A DNA stretch of 64,000 nucleotides, from the NCBI GenBank assembly GCA_027625915.1, contig JANTQA010000015.1, forward strand, positions 3,377,001-3,441,000. Reading direction: 5' to 3'. Each line of letters opens with the position of its first letter. The first letter of the stretch is position 1. The notes beneath the pieces are model-generated. The model saw only the letters and a program-made list of their open reading frames with translations. It did no database searches and had not been told where the DNA came from. Shown here piece by piece: positions 1 to 11,153 of this stretch. Origin of the DNA: Anaeramoeba flamelloides (taxonomy: Eukaryota > Metamonada > Anaeramoebidae). The translations under genes and the position numbers were made by a program.

Positions 1-300
1 TAAATTCTATTATGAATATTAATCGATCAAATCTTTAGAGACTACCGACTGATTTCATTTACTTCGTGTATATTTGGAACAACTTGACTTTAACCATAAT
101 ATCAATCGTTCGAAAATTTTGATGATCAAACAAAACAAGTTCGGAAATTCAAAAAATAAAACAAAAACCAAAAAACAAAAAGATGAAAAAATGATTTTCC
201 TATTTTTACAAAAATCAAAAATTATTTCCGATTTGAATGAAATCGTATTATTGTGATTTTTGGACCGTTTTAACTATGTGGGAAATTTTGAATTTCCGTT
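1..300 (-). repeat. Dispersed repeat family A, copy 1 (inverted, cut by window edge)
   Basis: Read on the minus strand this stretch matches the repeats at 5130-5645, 26305-26835 and 55305-55830, including a shared CACAGTTAAAACGG-like block (here around 265-280) and a block reading GATTGATATTATGGTTAAAG (around 90-110). The small open frame here is not conserved between copies, so I treat the region as non-coding. Bases 301-708 hold only AT-rich sequence and the downstream flank of the next gene. Confidence 0.6.
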
Positions 301-708
301 TGCATAGTGATTAAAATCTTGCTTGTCGCTCCTCTAAATAATTGTGTGGTTCCGAAAATTCAATTTAAAAGGAAGAAGATCAGAAAAAAAAAATTAAATC
401 TGTGATGTAATTAAAAAAAAATTTATTTTGTATGAGTCAAAAAAAATTAAATTTTTTTAAAAGATGGGAAATTATAAAAAGAATTTACGATTTTTGGGAA
501 TAATTAAAATAATTGGATAAAAATAAAAGATAATATAGGATATATTGAAATATCGAATCAAATGATAAATATATCAAGAGATCTATATATTTATAGATCA
601 GAATATAATGGCTTTTCAATTAAATTATATTATTCGTATTCTAAAATCATAAAAAACAAAAAAAAAGAAAAAAAAAAAAAAAAAAAAAGAAGGAATAATA
701 AGAATAAT

Positions 709-2600
709 TTAATCCCAATATTTAATTGTAGAATCCCAAGAACAAGTCACAACTCTACTTGGTTCTATTGGGTGCCATTTACAATCTATACAAACTCTAG
801 AATGCGCCGAAAGCACTTTAAATATTTTACATGACTCCCAATCCCAAACGAAGAGTCTACCCCTCGAATCACCTGAAATAATATATTTCCCGTCTGGACT
901 GAAATGAATTCTACAGGCGTAGCCAGCGCTTTCGTGTCCAGAAAATTTTTTACTCCTCGTTAATTTAATATATCTTGTTTTATAAATTAGGATTTTGTTA
1001 TCCATACTTTGTGCTGCCAAGAATTCGCCACTTGGGTGCACTGTTATCGTTGGCATTGAATGCATTTCGGGGTCGCTCATGTACTGCACAGGCACGCCAA
1101 TTCCCCAATCCCAAAGCCTCACTGTTTTGTCGTCGCTTGTCGTTAAAAATTTTCTGCCGTTGTTTAAGAAGGTCACGGAATTGACGCCACCAAGATGGTA
1201 TTCATATTTCTGGCAAACCTTGCCTGTTCTGGTATCGTAGTGAAGAATAACCTTATTTGACGTCGTGGCAAATTGGTGGTTCATGGATGGGTTTGGATTG
1301 TACTTTACTAGTCTTGGGTGGTCCTTCGTTTTGAAAGTTTGCACAACCTGGCCAGTTTCGGTGTTCCAGAGTTTCACATTTTTGTCAAAAGAACAGGACA
1401 AAAACCAATGGCCAGATCGATTGAAATCAATTCCCCGTACACCTTTGGAATGCCCAATATAGGTCTGAATACATTTTCTTTGGTACTTGTTCGATACATC
1501 CCAGATTTTAATTGACTGATCAAAGGATGATGATAATAATAAATGGCCAGAAACAGGGAATAGTTCAATTTGCGAGACACCAGATGTGTGCTCGTCCCAC
1601 AGCTGAATGGTTTTCTTTGGAAACCAGCACTCGTGCTCCTTGACTCGGAAATTGCTTGGCCTTTCGATCCAAGATCTCTTCAAACTGTCTCTTCGATATT
1701 TCAAATGGAAAATTACGGATTCTCTAAATCTTCTTTTTGTGCTCGTTTCTAATTGCTTTCGGCTGTTCATTGTGCTTTCATAAATAATTTTTTCTTGTTG
1801 GGTGATTTTTCGAAGTTTCTTTTGGTTGTTTTTTTTATTTAGATCCCATGGGGACAAATAATCGTCACCATCAAATGTGTTTTGCTTTTTGGATTTTCTT
1901 TGTTGTTTTTGTTTTTCTTTTTCTTTTTCTTGTCCTTGTCCTTGTTCAAGTTCCTGTTCGTTAAGTGGTTTTTTCGAGTCAGTTGTATCAAGTCTATTCT
2001 TTTTATTTGTTCTTCTTACTTTTGTTGTAGTTGAGTTTTTCGTTATTTCAATAAGATTGTTGGTATTTTTTTTTTTTTTTTCCTTTTACGGTTGTTATAT
2101 TTTCGAGGCTTGAATAATAATTGATCATAAACAGTATTTCTTTGGTTGTCAATAATTTCCACATTGCCAGAAGCTTGGTTTTTCATTGATCGTGGAATGT
2201 TTGTTAACGGATCTTCTGGTTTTTCCACAACTAAATGCGGTAGAATTTCTTCATAAGTTGGGTTGATCGCTAACTTTTTATTTTTGACAATTGTTAAAGC
2301 CTAATCAGAATTGGTTTTGTGAAAGGATTAGTAACCATAAAAAAAAGAAGAATAAGTGAAGAATAAGAATTAGATGGTGAATGAGTAATCAATTTTTTTT
2401 TTTTTTTTTTTATTTTTTTTTGTTTTTTTTTATTTTTAGTTACTTACGGTGCTTGTATTTACAACAGGAATAAGAGAAAGGGATTTTTTATTAAAAATTG
2501 GTTTTGTTGTTTGTTTATTTGTTGAAGTGTTAGATTTAGATTCTTCTTCAGAGGTAGAGTCAGACTCTGATCCTGAATCATAGCCAGAAATTAAATCCAT
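709..2600 (-). CDS. CDC40: Pre-mRNA-processing factor 17 (PRP17/CDC40), WD40 splicing factor
   Basis: Step-two spliceosome factor. Exon 1 is 2600-2448 (51 codons, opening MDLISGYDSGSESDS, like the acidic start of human CDC40). The intron is 2447-2301 (GTAAGT...TTAG, 147 bp, phase 0) and exon 2 is 2300-709. Exon 2 encodes the NPTYEEI motif, a Lys/Gln/Glu-rich linker, the FDGDDYLSPW element and seven WD40 repeats from the YECWFPKK-like region to the C-terminal TIKYWD, closely following the family (SGHLLLSSSFD, GHSKGVRGIDF, STSDDKTVRLWDW, AGYACRIHFSPDGKYIISGD). An A16 run (2065-2080) puts the N-terminal and WD40 parts in different frames. One extra A would give about 581 residues, close to the human length. 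I read it as a homopolymer miscount or slippage, less likely a dead gene. Confidence 0.93.
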
Positions 2601-3144
2601 TAGTGAAAAATAAAAAATTAAAAAAATGAACAATTACTGGTTTGAGTTTTGAACCATTAGTTTATACAATGACTCAGAATTGATTTTCAAAAACCTTTTT
2701 AAGAAATCAATTAATAAAAATCTTAATGTAAAATAGTTTTTCAGATCTTATTTCCTTGATTATCGAAATAATGAAATACAAAATAAGAGTTGTTAAATCC
2801 AAAAAAATATAATTTCTGGGTTTAAATTGTAAAACGAGTGATTTTTGGGTCACCTTGAATTGAGATATTTATCAATTATTATTTTTTTTTCTTTTGATAA
2901 AAAGCCATTTTGATTGTGTATTTATATTTTTTTTGAGGTTACATCTTTCAAAAGATGATTACACTGGAGAACTTTTTTGATAATCCCTATTTTTGGTCTT
3001 TTAGTTCCTATTTTTAAAGCAAATATATTGAATCCATTTTCTTTAAATATTTTCTCTCTATTTTCAAAAATTTTGTAGCTAAAAACTTACTTAAATTTCA
3101 TATAATAATACCTTTGTTCAAAAAATATCTTAATTTTAAGGTTA
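2601..3144. other. AT-rich intergenic stretch
   Basis: Upstream flank of PRP17. No coding signal, RNA gene or structured repeat was recognised. Confidence 0.5.
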
Positions 3145-3605
3145 ATGTCGAGAGAAAAATGTTGGACACAGAAAAATGGTTAGACTGCAATATAAATTGG
3201 GAACATTACTGAAAATGATTTTTAATTTCAATCGTTTGTGAAATAACTAAAGAAAATAACAACAATCTACTTCTTAGAATAACGATTAATGTAATTTTAC
3301 TTTTTCAAAACCTTATCTCTGATACCCTAAAGCAAGTTTAAACATTACCATTTTTCAGATTTAATAGCAAACTTTATGACAAGTTGGATTTTTGTTGGTA
3401 TAGCATGATCTACTTTAGTTATCAACCATTTCAAATGAGTATTCTACAAAAACCCCAGATTAATGAACTTTTAACACCTTTAAACCTGGATTTATATAAA
3501 AGTCACCTAGTTATCAATAGGATTTGATTTTCAATTTTACTAACATTCCCAATTAAAAATGGTGCCCAACCATTTTTCTGTGCCAAGCATTTTTCTCTCA
3601 ACAGT
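3145..3605 (+). mobile_element. MITE family M2, copy 1 (TA-flanked, ~460 bp)
   Basis: Both ends carry the same inverted sequence: GAGAGAAAAATGTTGGACAC near 3149 and its complement (GTGCCAAGCATTTTTCTCTC) ending near 3599, followed inward by further mirrored sequence. TA dinucleotides flank both ends (3143-3144 and 3606-3607), as expected for Tc1/mariner-type insertion. A second copy in opposite orientation lies at 59745-60203. There is no coding capacity, so it is non-autonomous. Confidence 0.75.
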
Positions 3606-3614
3606 TATAAGATT

Positions 3615-4870
3615 TTGATTAAAAATTAAAAAAAAAAAATTCAATTAAAGCGAGTATGTAACTTTTTACCAATTTTTAATACCTAAGTTTCTATAAAAAC
3701 TAAGTTTCTTAAATATCAATTCTTTAACAAAATAGATGAAGGTTTAAATAAAATAATAGTGTGGAATATATATTAGTGTAATAGATTTACTCCCAGATTA
3801 AAAAATTGGAATAAAAAAATTAAATAATTGATCAAGTTTAAATGAAAAAAAATGATTTTTTTATTGGTTAAATAGGAAAATTTGATACCATTTTTTCTTT
3901 ATTGGATTTGTTTTGAATTCTTAGTGGGGGAATATTTGTATTTTAAAAATTTTTGATAATTAAATTTTTACCAAAGTCTAAAGCATTTTCAAAATGAATT
4001 TCAATTCCTATTTTCATTTAATTTCTCTAATTCTAGTTTTATTTCAGGAAATATGGTATTTTTTACAATGTTTCTTCAGAAATCTATAAATATAGAAATA
4101 TTTTTTTTTATTCAAATGTACGGAAAATATATAATAATCTAATCAAATAAATTACTTTTATGTGTTATTTTCATTTTCTTAACAAATTTTATTTTTCTTA
4201 GGGTTGAATATTTTGTAACCGTTTTTTGATTTTAAGAATTCAATCCCTTGGTTTTTGTACTCGAATAAATATATTTTGTTTTGGTTGAGTTTGATAAAAA
4301 TAGTTGAAAAAATAATTTGAAAACAAATTTTTAATAAAATCAGATTGTCGTTAAATAATAAGTAGTAATGGGATGAAAAACTCAAGGAAATGTGTTGCTT
4401 AGGTCCATACAAGCTTAAGAAGATAAAATTAAAATCTTCTAAAATATATATTGGCTGATTTTTTTTTGGTTTTATTTTTTGATTTTAATAAATTTATTTG
4501 GAAAGGTGATATTCTATCTATGTCTGGTCTTCGAAAACAAAATGTTTGTTTCAAATACACATAGTTTAGGGTATATTTTTTGGGTTTTATTCTTTGTATT
4601 TATTTCACTCTTTCGTATAAACACTTCTCTAGATCCAAAGCAAAATTTAATAAAAGAAATGTTCAAAAAATTGAAAAATGAAATATTATACTCTATTTAA
4701 CTTTGATTATTTTCAAAGATGGGGTACCTAATGTTAATTATTGGATTTCAAACTTTAGATATGTTACAGTACTCAACAAAAACTTTTTTTAGTAATATTT
4801 GAAATTAAGAATTTGCAAAATACTAAAATATTCCTAATTCCTTAAAAAATATATCCTGTATTTTTTTTTC
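3615..4870 (+). repeat. Dispersed repeat family B, copy 1 (~1.25 kb)
   Basis: Collinear with 46840-48070 at low but sustained identity. Shared landmarks are CAAAATGAATTT...CCTATTTTCATTT (3990-4020 vs 47210-47240), ATATTTTGTAACCGTTTTTTGATT (4205-4230 vs 47428-47450), AAGAAGATAA (4417 vs 47635), and TCTGGTCTTCGAAAACAAAATG (4520 vs 47735). Open frames of 70-77 codons inside are not conserved, so the copies look like remnants of an unidentified non-coding or badly decayed element. Confidence 0.6.
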
Positions 4871-5129
4871 TTTTTTTTTTTTTTCAACTTTATATTATTT
4901 AGTTATAATTTTCTAGAACTAAAAATAAATGTAACATGGTATTTTTGAAAATAAATATAACTTTAGTTAAAAAAATAGATATGTATTTTTTGATATTTTA
5001 AAAAGTAAATAATAATAATAATCAATAAAGAGGTTTTTTTTCCGAATATTATCGTCTAATTAATACTATTCTTATAGAAACCCATTGTAATTATTTATAT
5101 ATAAAAAACCAAATTCCAAAAATTTTTAC

Positions 5130-5645
5130 ATAGTTTAAACAGTTGAAAGAAATAATACTACATTTTAAATCCAATTTAGAAATATTAATGATTTTACAAA
5201 CCCCTATTTCATTTTTTGTCTTTTTTTGTTTACCTTTCCTTTTTTCCAGTTACGTAATCTGTTTCGTTAGATCTGGATTTTTTTTGATGGTTGATAGAAA
5301 GTTAATGTTGAGTTTGTTAAATGGAAAAATCCTATACCATTAGCTTATGGTATCTAATCGTTTGATCGAAAAAACAATTGTTTGTGAAATTTCAACAAAT
5401 TAACCACTACATTTTTTATTTCATTTTTTTCCTTATTTTGGATACCACATTTTTTTTTTACACTTTCATAAGTAATTATTTTTATCCATAAAAAAGAAAA
5501 AAATATAAAAGTGTTAATAATCACTGACTTTTATATGGTTTTATATTGCGTTTGGAAAAATATTATAAATTGTTTTTTTTATTTTTTTGCCTATATTTGA
5601 TTTTAGAGGTGTTCAAATTTTTGGAATGGGGTTTATATTAAGTTC
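5130..5645 (+). repeat. Dispersed repeat family A, copy 2
   Basis: Same order of blocks as 26305-26835 and 55305-55830: an ACAGTTGAAAGAA-type start, ATTTTACAAA, TTACGTAATCTGTTTCGTTAGAT (5250-5272), GGTATCTAATCGTTTGATCGA (5348-5369), and TTTGGAATGGGGTTTATATT at the end. The 66-codon frame at 5143-5343 is not preserved in the other copies. Confidence 0.65.
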
Positions 5646-7688
5646 CTTAAATTTTCAATATTTAGATACACTTTAATTATCATAAATTTAACGATTATAC
5701 ATTATTTGAATTTTTAAATACACAGATGTATATTGTTACTTGACTTTAATTTATATATTTCAAAACCTTTTAATAAACTATACAGATTGTTATGACTGAT
5801 GATTTTTATACCGATATATATATATATATATAATTTACAGAGGGGGGGGTAGTAACACCAAATTATTTTTAAACAGTTTACTTTTAGAAGTTATTAAGAT
5901 AAAAAGGTCAATTTTAAAAGATATTCTAAACGTTTTTAGATTCTTTTTTTCATTTGCTTTTTATACTTGTGTTTTTTTTTTATCTGAAAATATGATTTTT
6001 ATTTATTATTTTTTTTTTTGTAAAAGTAGAAAATAAGAAAAGAAATTGTGAAGGGTTCGAATTTGGGAACCAATGGGGGTGGGGTATTAGTGTCCATTTA
6101 GCCTAGTATGATGGATGTTTGTCATTTGTAGTGATTAACTTCAATCAAGCGTTGTGTTATGTAAAAATAGTGAAAATCATCATTCTGATTTTGTAATTTT
6201 TGGTATAATGAACAGAAAAAAGAACTAACATTTTCAACCCATACAACAGAAGTGAAATTTTTCAATTACATTTTATTGTTTAAAAATATCTTTATTCTTG
6301 ATCATATTTTCCATTTTTTTATTGAAATTTGGTTGAACCTCTTGGTCCACAAAAAAGTGTGAATTTTTTTTAATTTTTTGTAATATTTTGATGAGTCTAT
6401 GTTGAAATACTAAAAATAAATTTGATAAAATTATTAATAATAATCATCTTGTTTCTATTTTTCCAATTAATGAATGTGAATACTTCCTACAAAAATATTA
6501 TTCCAAAATATTAAAAAATGTACAAAATTTTTGAAATACCATAATTTTTAATAGGTTAGGGAGTATATTCAATAAAAATTTCATATAAATAATTTGGTTT
6601 GCCATAGTCAACAGGGATCACAAAAACCTTTCTTTTAAGGAATTTTTAGAATCACAAAAATTAAATATTTCGAATAATAATATTAAAATGATTTCAAACG
6701 TATCTCTTTTTATTGGCCTTTTCTTTTGTTAAATTACTTTTTTAGAATAATCTTTCTGAAACTGCAAACATTATTTTAATAGATTTCGAAAATCAAAAAA
6801 AAAAAAAAAATATTTGGTAACAAAACTCAATTAAATTAAAAAAGATGTTTTTGATGTCATTTAAAAGTACAATACTTTTCTTTCTGGGAAGAAAAAATAA
6901 AAATATCAGGATTGACAAAAAGGTAAAAAACATTAAAAACTCTAGAATAAAACCCCCGAATTTCTATTTTTTTTTGTGAAATATTAAATTCCTTTTCAAT
7001 AATTTTTAACAAAAAATTTATTAATTAATAAATTTTGAGAAATAACGGGATATTATCAAAAAAAAATCCAAACAAGAAATCAGTTGAAACTTATTATTCA
7101 AAGAAAAAATTGAATTATTTGATACTATAGAATCAAAAAAAGAATTATTTGTGGATTTTGTTTTTCAAAAAAGGATCAAAATGAGAAATCTGATGAACAA
7201 AATTTACAAAAAATAAATGCATTTTGATTGGTTAACTGAATCCGAAAAGTCCTAATTCAAAAAATTAATCAAGAAAAGAGTTATATTGTTTAAATTTAAG
7301 GCTCAATCCTAGCAAACTCAAAAATTTCAAAAATTAATTTAACTTTTTTAAAAATATTCATTTGGGAAAAGGCGGAATATCAAAAGTTAAAAAGAATAGT
7401 TTGTCAATTTTTTTTTTTTGGTTTCGCTACAGCGATGATAGCAATAATTTGCAATTTTACCAAATTCAAATCGTAAAAAATAATGATAGCAATAACATTA
7501 TTACAAAAATAAATTTTTAATTTAATTTATTTTATTTGGTGTGTATGTATTTAATCAAAAGAAACAAAATTCTATAAAATAAAAAACTTAAACTCTTCGA
7601 TTTTTAGATCTGACTAACATATAAAAAAAGTAAGAAATAATAGCCAAACAAAGCATAATAAAGTTAATAAAGATTGAAAGTCTATCTA
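5646..7688. other. AT-rich intergenic stretch
   Basis: Contains a TA tract at 5814-5833 followed by an eight-base G run. No gene was found. The 3' end of the thiamin pyrophosphokinase gene begins at 7689. Confidence 0.5.
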
Positions 7689-8753
7689 CTATTTTCTTAT
7701 CAACTGTTCGTTTTTCCAAAATTTTTTTAATTGTATTGTCCAAATTAATGGGTCTGAATTTTCTATAAACACGTGGTTGTCAGCAACTTCGTTTGAGGTA
7801 CTGATCAATTTGCCAAATTCCAAAGTTTTATTCTCTACGTTCCATTTTAATCCTTTAGTTGTGCATCTTCGGCATGTGGAAGCCAAGGGTATTAGCCCGC
7901 ATACGGGCCCCTCTGTTTGCTTGTTGATGTGTATTAAATGCCTCCCCGGGTGTAGCCAACGGGTATAGTTTTCTTCACTGAAGAGAAAGATTCTGTGTTG
8001 TTGGAAGCATAAAGCCGCATGGAAATTGGCAAATTCATGATCGATCCTTCCGCCCATGGCCCCCAGAACAAACATGTTAAAGCTGCACATCCCGTAATCG
8101 ATCCCCTTTGACAGGTTGAAAAAATTGATTTTGGAGTTGTCGCCTTTTTTGACAGTCAATTTCCTTTTCATTTCTTTTTCAATTTCCCCAAGAACTAACG
8201 CACATCCATACGTGCTCTTCAGCCAATTGTCAACCCACCGCATGCATTTGTGTAGATCGTTCGTGGACTGATCTTTGAAATGCTGGATTGTCGATCCTTG
8301 GTTTTCGTAAAATTTCCTGACATCTGGGCGCAGCGAGTCAAGATCGCCTAAAATTACGTCTGGTGTGTAGTGGTCCCTATTGTGCTCGGGCACGGCATCG
8401 TAGAGCCGATTTGCGCCGCCGTCTGCACAAATGACTAAGTGTGAGTCATGAAATAAAGCAGGAAGAAATTTTGGGATTTTGTAATTTAAGACGATCAGAA
8501 TATTGCCAATCGGTCCTACTTCTTGAAAAAGCAAATCTTTTTTGAAGATTTCTTTTTTTTTGTCAAGGATTTTCTTAACGGGGTAATGCTTCGAATCGAC
8601 CCTTTCATGGAAACTCGTTGCTCTTTTATCCTTTTCAATATGCTCAAAGGGACTGTACTGATTACGTAAAATTAGTGGCTTGGCAAATCTTCTCATGTTG
8701 AGGCTTAATAAAGAAAGTGATATTTTTCTTTGTTTGTTGAAAATTTGAAGCAT
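7689..8753 (-). CDS. TPK1: Thiamin pyrophosphokinase
   Basis: Transfers pyrophosphate from ATP to thiamin, making the cofactor thiamin diphosphate. Signatures over 354 residues: ADGGANRL (110-117), PDVILGDLDS (131-140) and DQSTNDLHK (161-169) of the catalytic domain; GRIDHEF (235-241); then the thiamin-binding domain with TTKGLKWN (298-305), LISTSN (316-321) and DPLIWT (334-339). Human TPK1 has about 243 residues. The excess is an ~80-residue N-terminal extension plus a lysine-rich insertion near 180-220. The first 36 residues hold several basic and no acidic residues, which suggests an organelle presequence if Met1 is used; Met20 is an alternative start. It is single-exon and noticeably more GC-rich than its flanks. 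Confidence 0.93.
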   Translation of the reverse strand: MLQIFNKQRKISLSLLSLNMRRFAKPLILRNQYSPFEHIEKDKRATSFHERVDSKHYPVKKILDKKKEIFKKDLLFQEVGPIGNILIVLNYKIPKFLPALFHDSHLVICADGGANRLYDAVPEHNRDHYTPDVILGDLDSLRPDVRKFYENQGSTIQHFKDQSTNDLHKCMRWVDNWLKSTYGCALVLGEIEKEMKRKLTVKKGDNSKINFFNLSKGIDYGMCSFNMFVLGAMGGRIDHEFANFHAALCFQQHRIFLFSEENYTRWLHPGRHLIHINKQTEGPVCGLIPLASTCRRCTTKGLKWNVENKTLEFGKLISTSNEVADNHVFIENSDPLIWTIQLKKFWKNEQLIRK

Positions 8754-9649
8754 GTTTTTTTTTTTTTTTTTTTATTTGATGCTTTTTTATTAAAAGAATG
8801 ACAATCTTTTTTTTCTTTTGGGTGGTTTGTTTTTTGATTTACTTTTTTGTTTTTGTTTTTTTTTTGAATTTCTAATGCTGAAAAGTTGTTTTAATCTCTT
8901 TTTTTGTTCTATTTGAAAAAAAAACAAAAATAAAAAGAAAAAATTAATTTTTGATAAAAACTTTGAAAAATGAAATGCTCAATCAATTTACTTTTTAGAT
9001 ATTGGAATTTAATAGACAGGGATTCGAAAATTGGATACTGTTTAACAACCTAGATCTTTAGTAAATTTATCCTTTTACATTTTTTTATTAAATAATTTCT
9101 TTTCAAAGATTGTAACCTTCAAAATGTATTAAGCAAAGGCACCGTGTTCTTTTATTTGAAGTTATTAGTCTTCTTTTTGATTTCCTACAATTATTTTTCA
9201 AAGTAGATTATTTTTTTCTGAAATCTAAAAAATTGTTATCCTTTTGAATCAATTTTTGGTTAGTCTCTTTTTTTAATTTTAGTGGAAACCAAATATATTG
9301 TAAAACTGCCATTTTCTTCTTTATAAAGGGTAAATTTTTTCCTTAAAATTTTGAATAAACATGAACCTACATAATTAGTAGAAATGATAAAAAGACCATC
9401 ACAACCCAATTAAAAACCGAAAACTAATCAGAGACTGTTTCTTCTCCTTGAAGTTGGTTATAAAATTCTACATTTTTTAATCAATTTGGAAGAGTATTTA
9501 TTTATAATTTTCAATACTTGTTTCTGTTTTAAGGACTCACTCACTTTTGTGTTTGGTTAGAAATGAAATTTGAGTGTACACAACAATAAAATTGTTCAAT
9601 GGTCGAGTCATTATAGTGAAATTTAAGTTACTGAAATGGAAAAAAACTT
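8754..9649. other. AT-rich intergenic stretch
   Basis: Homopolymer T runs directly upstream of the kinase start, then featureless AT-rich DNA. Confidence 0.5.
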
Positions 9650-9870
9650 TTTAGGAATTTTATAATGGCCTAACCCCCAATCAAAAACTAACCAACCTAT
9701 GATGTAAGATCGATCTCCAAAAATCAACAACCATATAAGAGGACATTTTTAGAAAAAAATTCAAAGAGTGACACTCAATTTCCAATCAGAATGATTAGAA
9801 TATACAATTTTGAAAGCAACCGTATTAGTTGTGAAGTGTCATTCTTTGGTGCTTTTTTCGAGATCTTTTA
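9650..9870 (-). repeat. Dispersed repeat family D, copy 1
   Basis: Inverted copy of 56390-56640. Shared blocks are CAAAAACTAACCAAC, GATCGATCTCCAAAAATCAAC, GAGGACATTTTT and CTCAATTTCCAAT. No coding capacity is visible. Confidence 0.7.
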
Positions 9871-11153
9871 AATTTTTATCGTTTTTTCAATTCACAAACA
9901 ATTTATTTTTTTCTCAAGAATATTCCAAAATCCTTACTTTGTCAAAAACGGTAGTCCAATCTAACCACAAATTCGTTTAAATCGAATTAATTTGAATATA
10001 TACTTTTAGAAAACAATTTGTTTTAATTTGAAGAAATTTGACCCTTTGGAAATTTGAAAACATGTTTATTATAAAATAAAAAGATGTTAATTTTCATTCG
10101 GCTTTCCAAAATAATGGAATAAAAGCAAATAACCAAACTTCCGAATTCTAAAACACAAATTCAAGAGTTTATCTGATTTTCAGAATCGAAAATAAAAACA
10201 TTACATGATTTATTAAAAGCTTTTTTTGGAACGCAGACAGAAACTTTTTTTCCCATTAATTAATAGCTAAGAGTAAGAAACAAGCACATTTTTTTTTGAA
10301 AATTTGAAATTGAGAATTCTGTTAAACTTTTTTTTTTAATTGAATTTTTTACCAATTAGCCCCTTTGAATTTTTTTTTTTTTTGTTATTTGTGTTTTGTC
10401 AATCAGAAGAAGGGCAATTTAAAAATACCCTTGTTGGTTTTCAGCCACGCTTTGAGTATGGAGTATATTCACTATAAATGACTACAGCCTTAAAATACTT
10501 TTATCTCATTTGTGGAGAAAAGATCGTTAAAACCTTAACGAAAATTAAAAGAAAGTCTTTTTTATCAATCTTAAGAATTCGTTTGAAAAACTAGGCACCC
10601 TAAAAAGATCATTTTTGACATCGTGTGTTTAGTTTGAGAGGAAAGAGATAATTTTCCAATTAGTATTCTTTATACAAAAGGAAATAATGAAATTAATGAA
10701 TGAACTTAATTTTTATTTCACTTTAATCAAAACTATCCAAGATAAATAATTTGTTTTTCTTTTGAACAAAAACAATCATTGATATTTCCCTAATTTATAT
10801 AGACTTTTTGTTAACTTTTGAGAGTTCGAATAAAATGGAAATATTTTTCCAAAAACACTTCACAAAAGAAGAAACTCCATTTTCAAAGAAAAAAGGTGAA
10901 TAGAATTGGTTAAATTATGAGAGTCAAAGAAACTCAGAATTGTAATGCATTAATTTCGGAAAAACAATATTGAAAATAAATTCTTTTTTTTTTTAACAAA
11001 AATTTCAAGTGTAAAGCAAGGAAATACACAATAAATACAATACCGTTGATGAAACAATTTGGAGTCAAGAATGTGAAAAAAATGATAATTCATTTTTTGT
11101 AAAAAAATTCATTTGTAGAATAATTTCTTACAAATTGTGAGGTTGTTATTTCA
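9871..11153. other. AT-rich intergenic stretch upstream of casein kinase 2
   Basis: No gene, RNA or clear repeat was recognised. It presumably holds the promoter and 5' UTR of the kinase gene. Confidence 0.45.

Noticed and set aside
562-834. Plus-strand 90-codon frame overlapping the end of PRP17
   Set aside because: Poly-Lys from an A run, then the shadow of the WD40 gene.
6050-6075. GGTTCGAATTTGGGAACC, resembling a tRNA T-arm
   Set aside because: No A box, anticodon arm or acceptor stem can be drawn on either side or strand.
10425-10500. TTTTCAG followed by a GC-richer stretch, considered as an exon
   Set aside because: All three frames after the acceptor stop within a few codons and no partner exon is visible.
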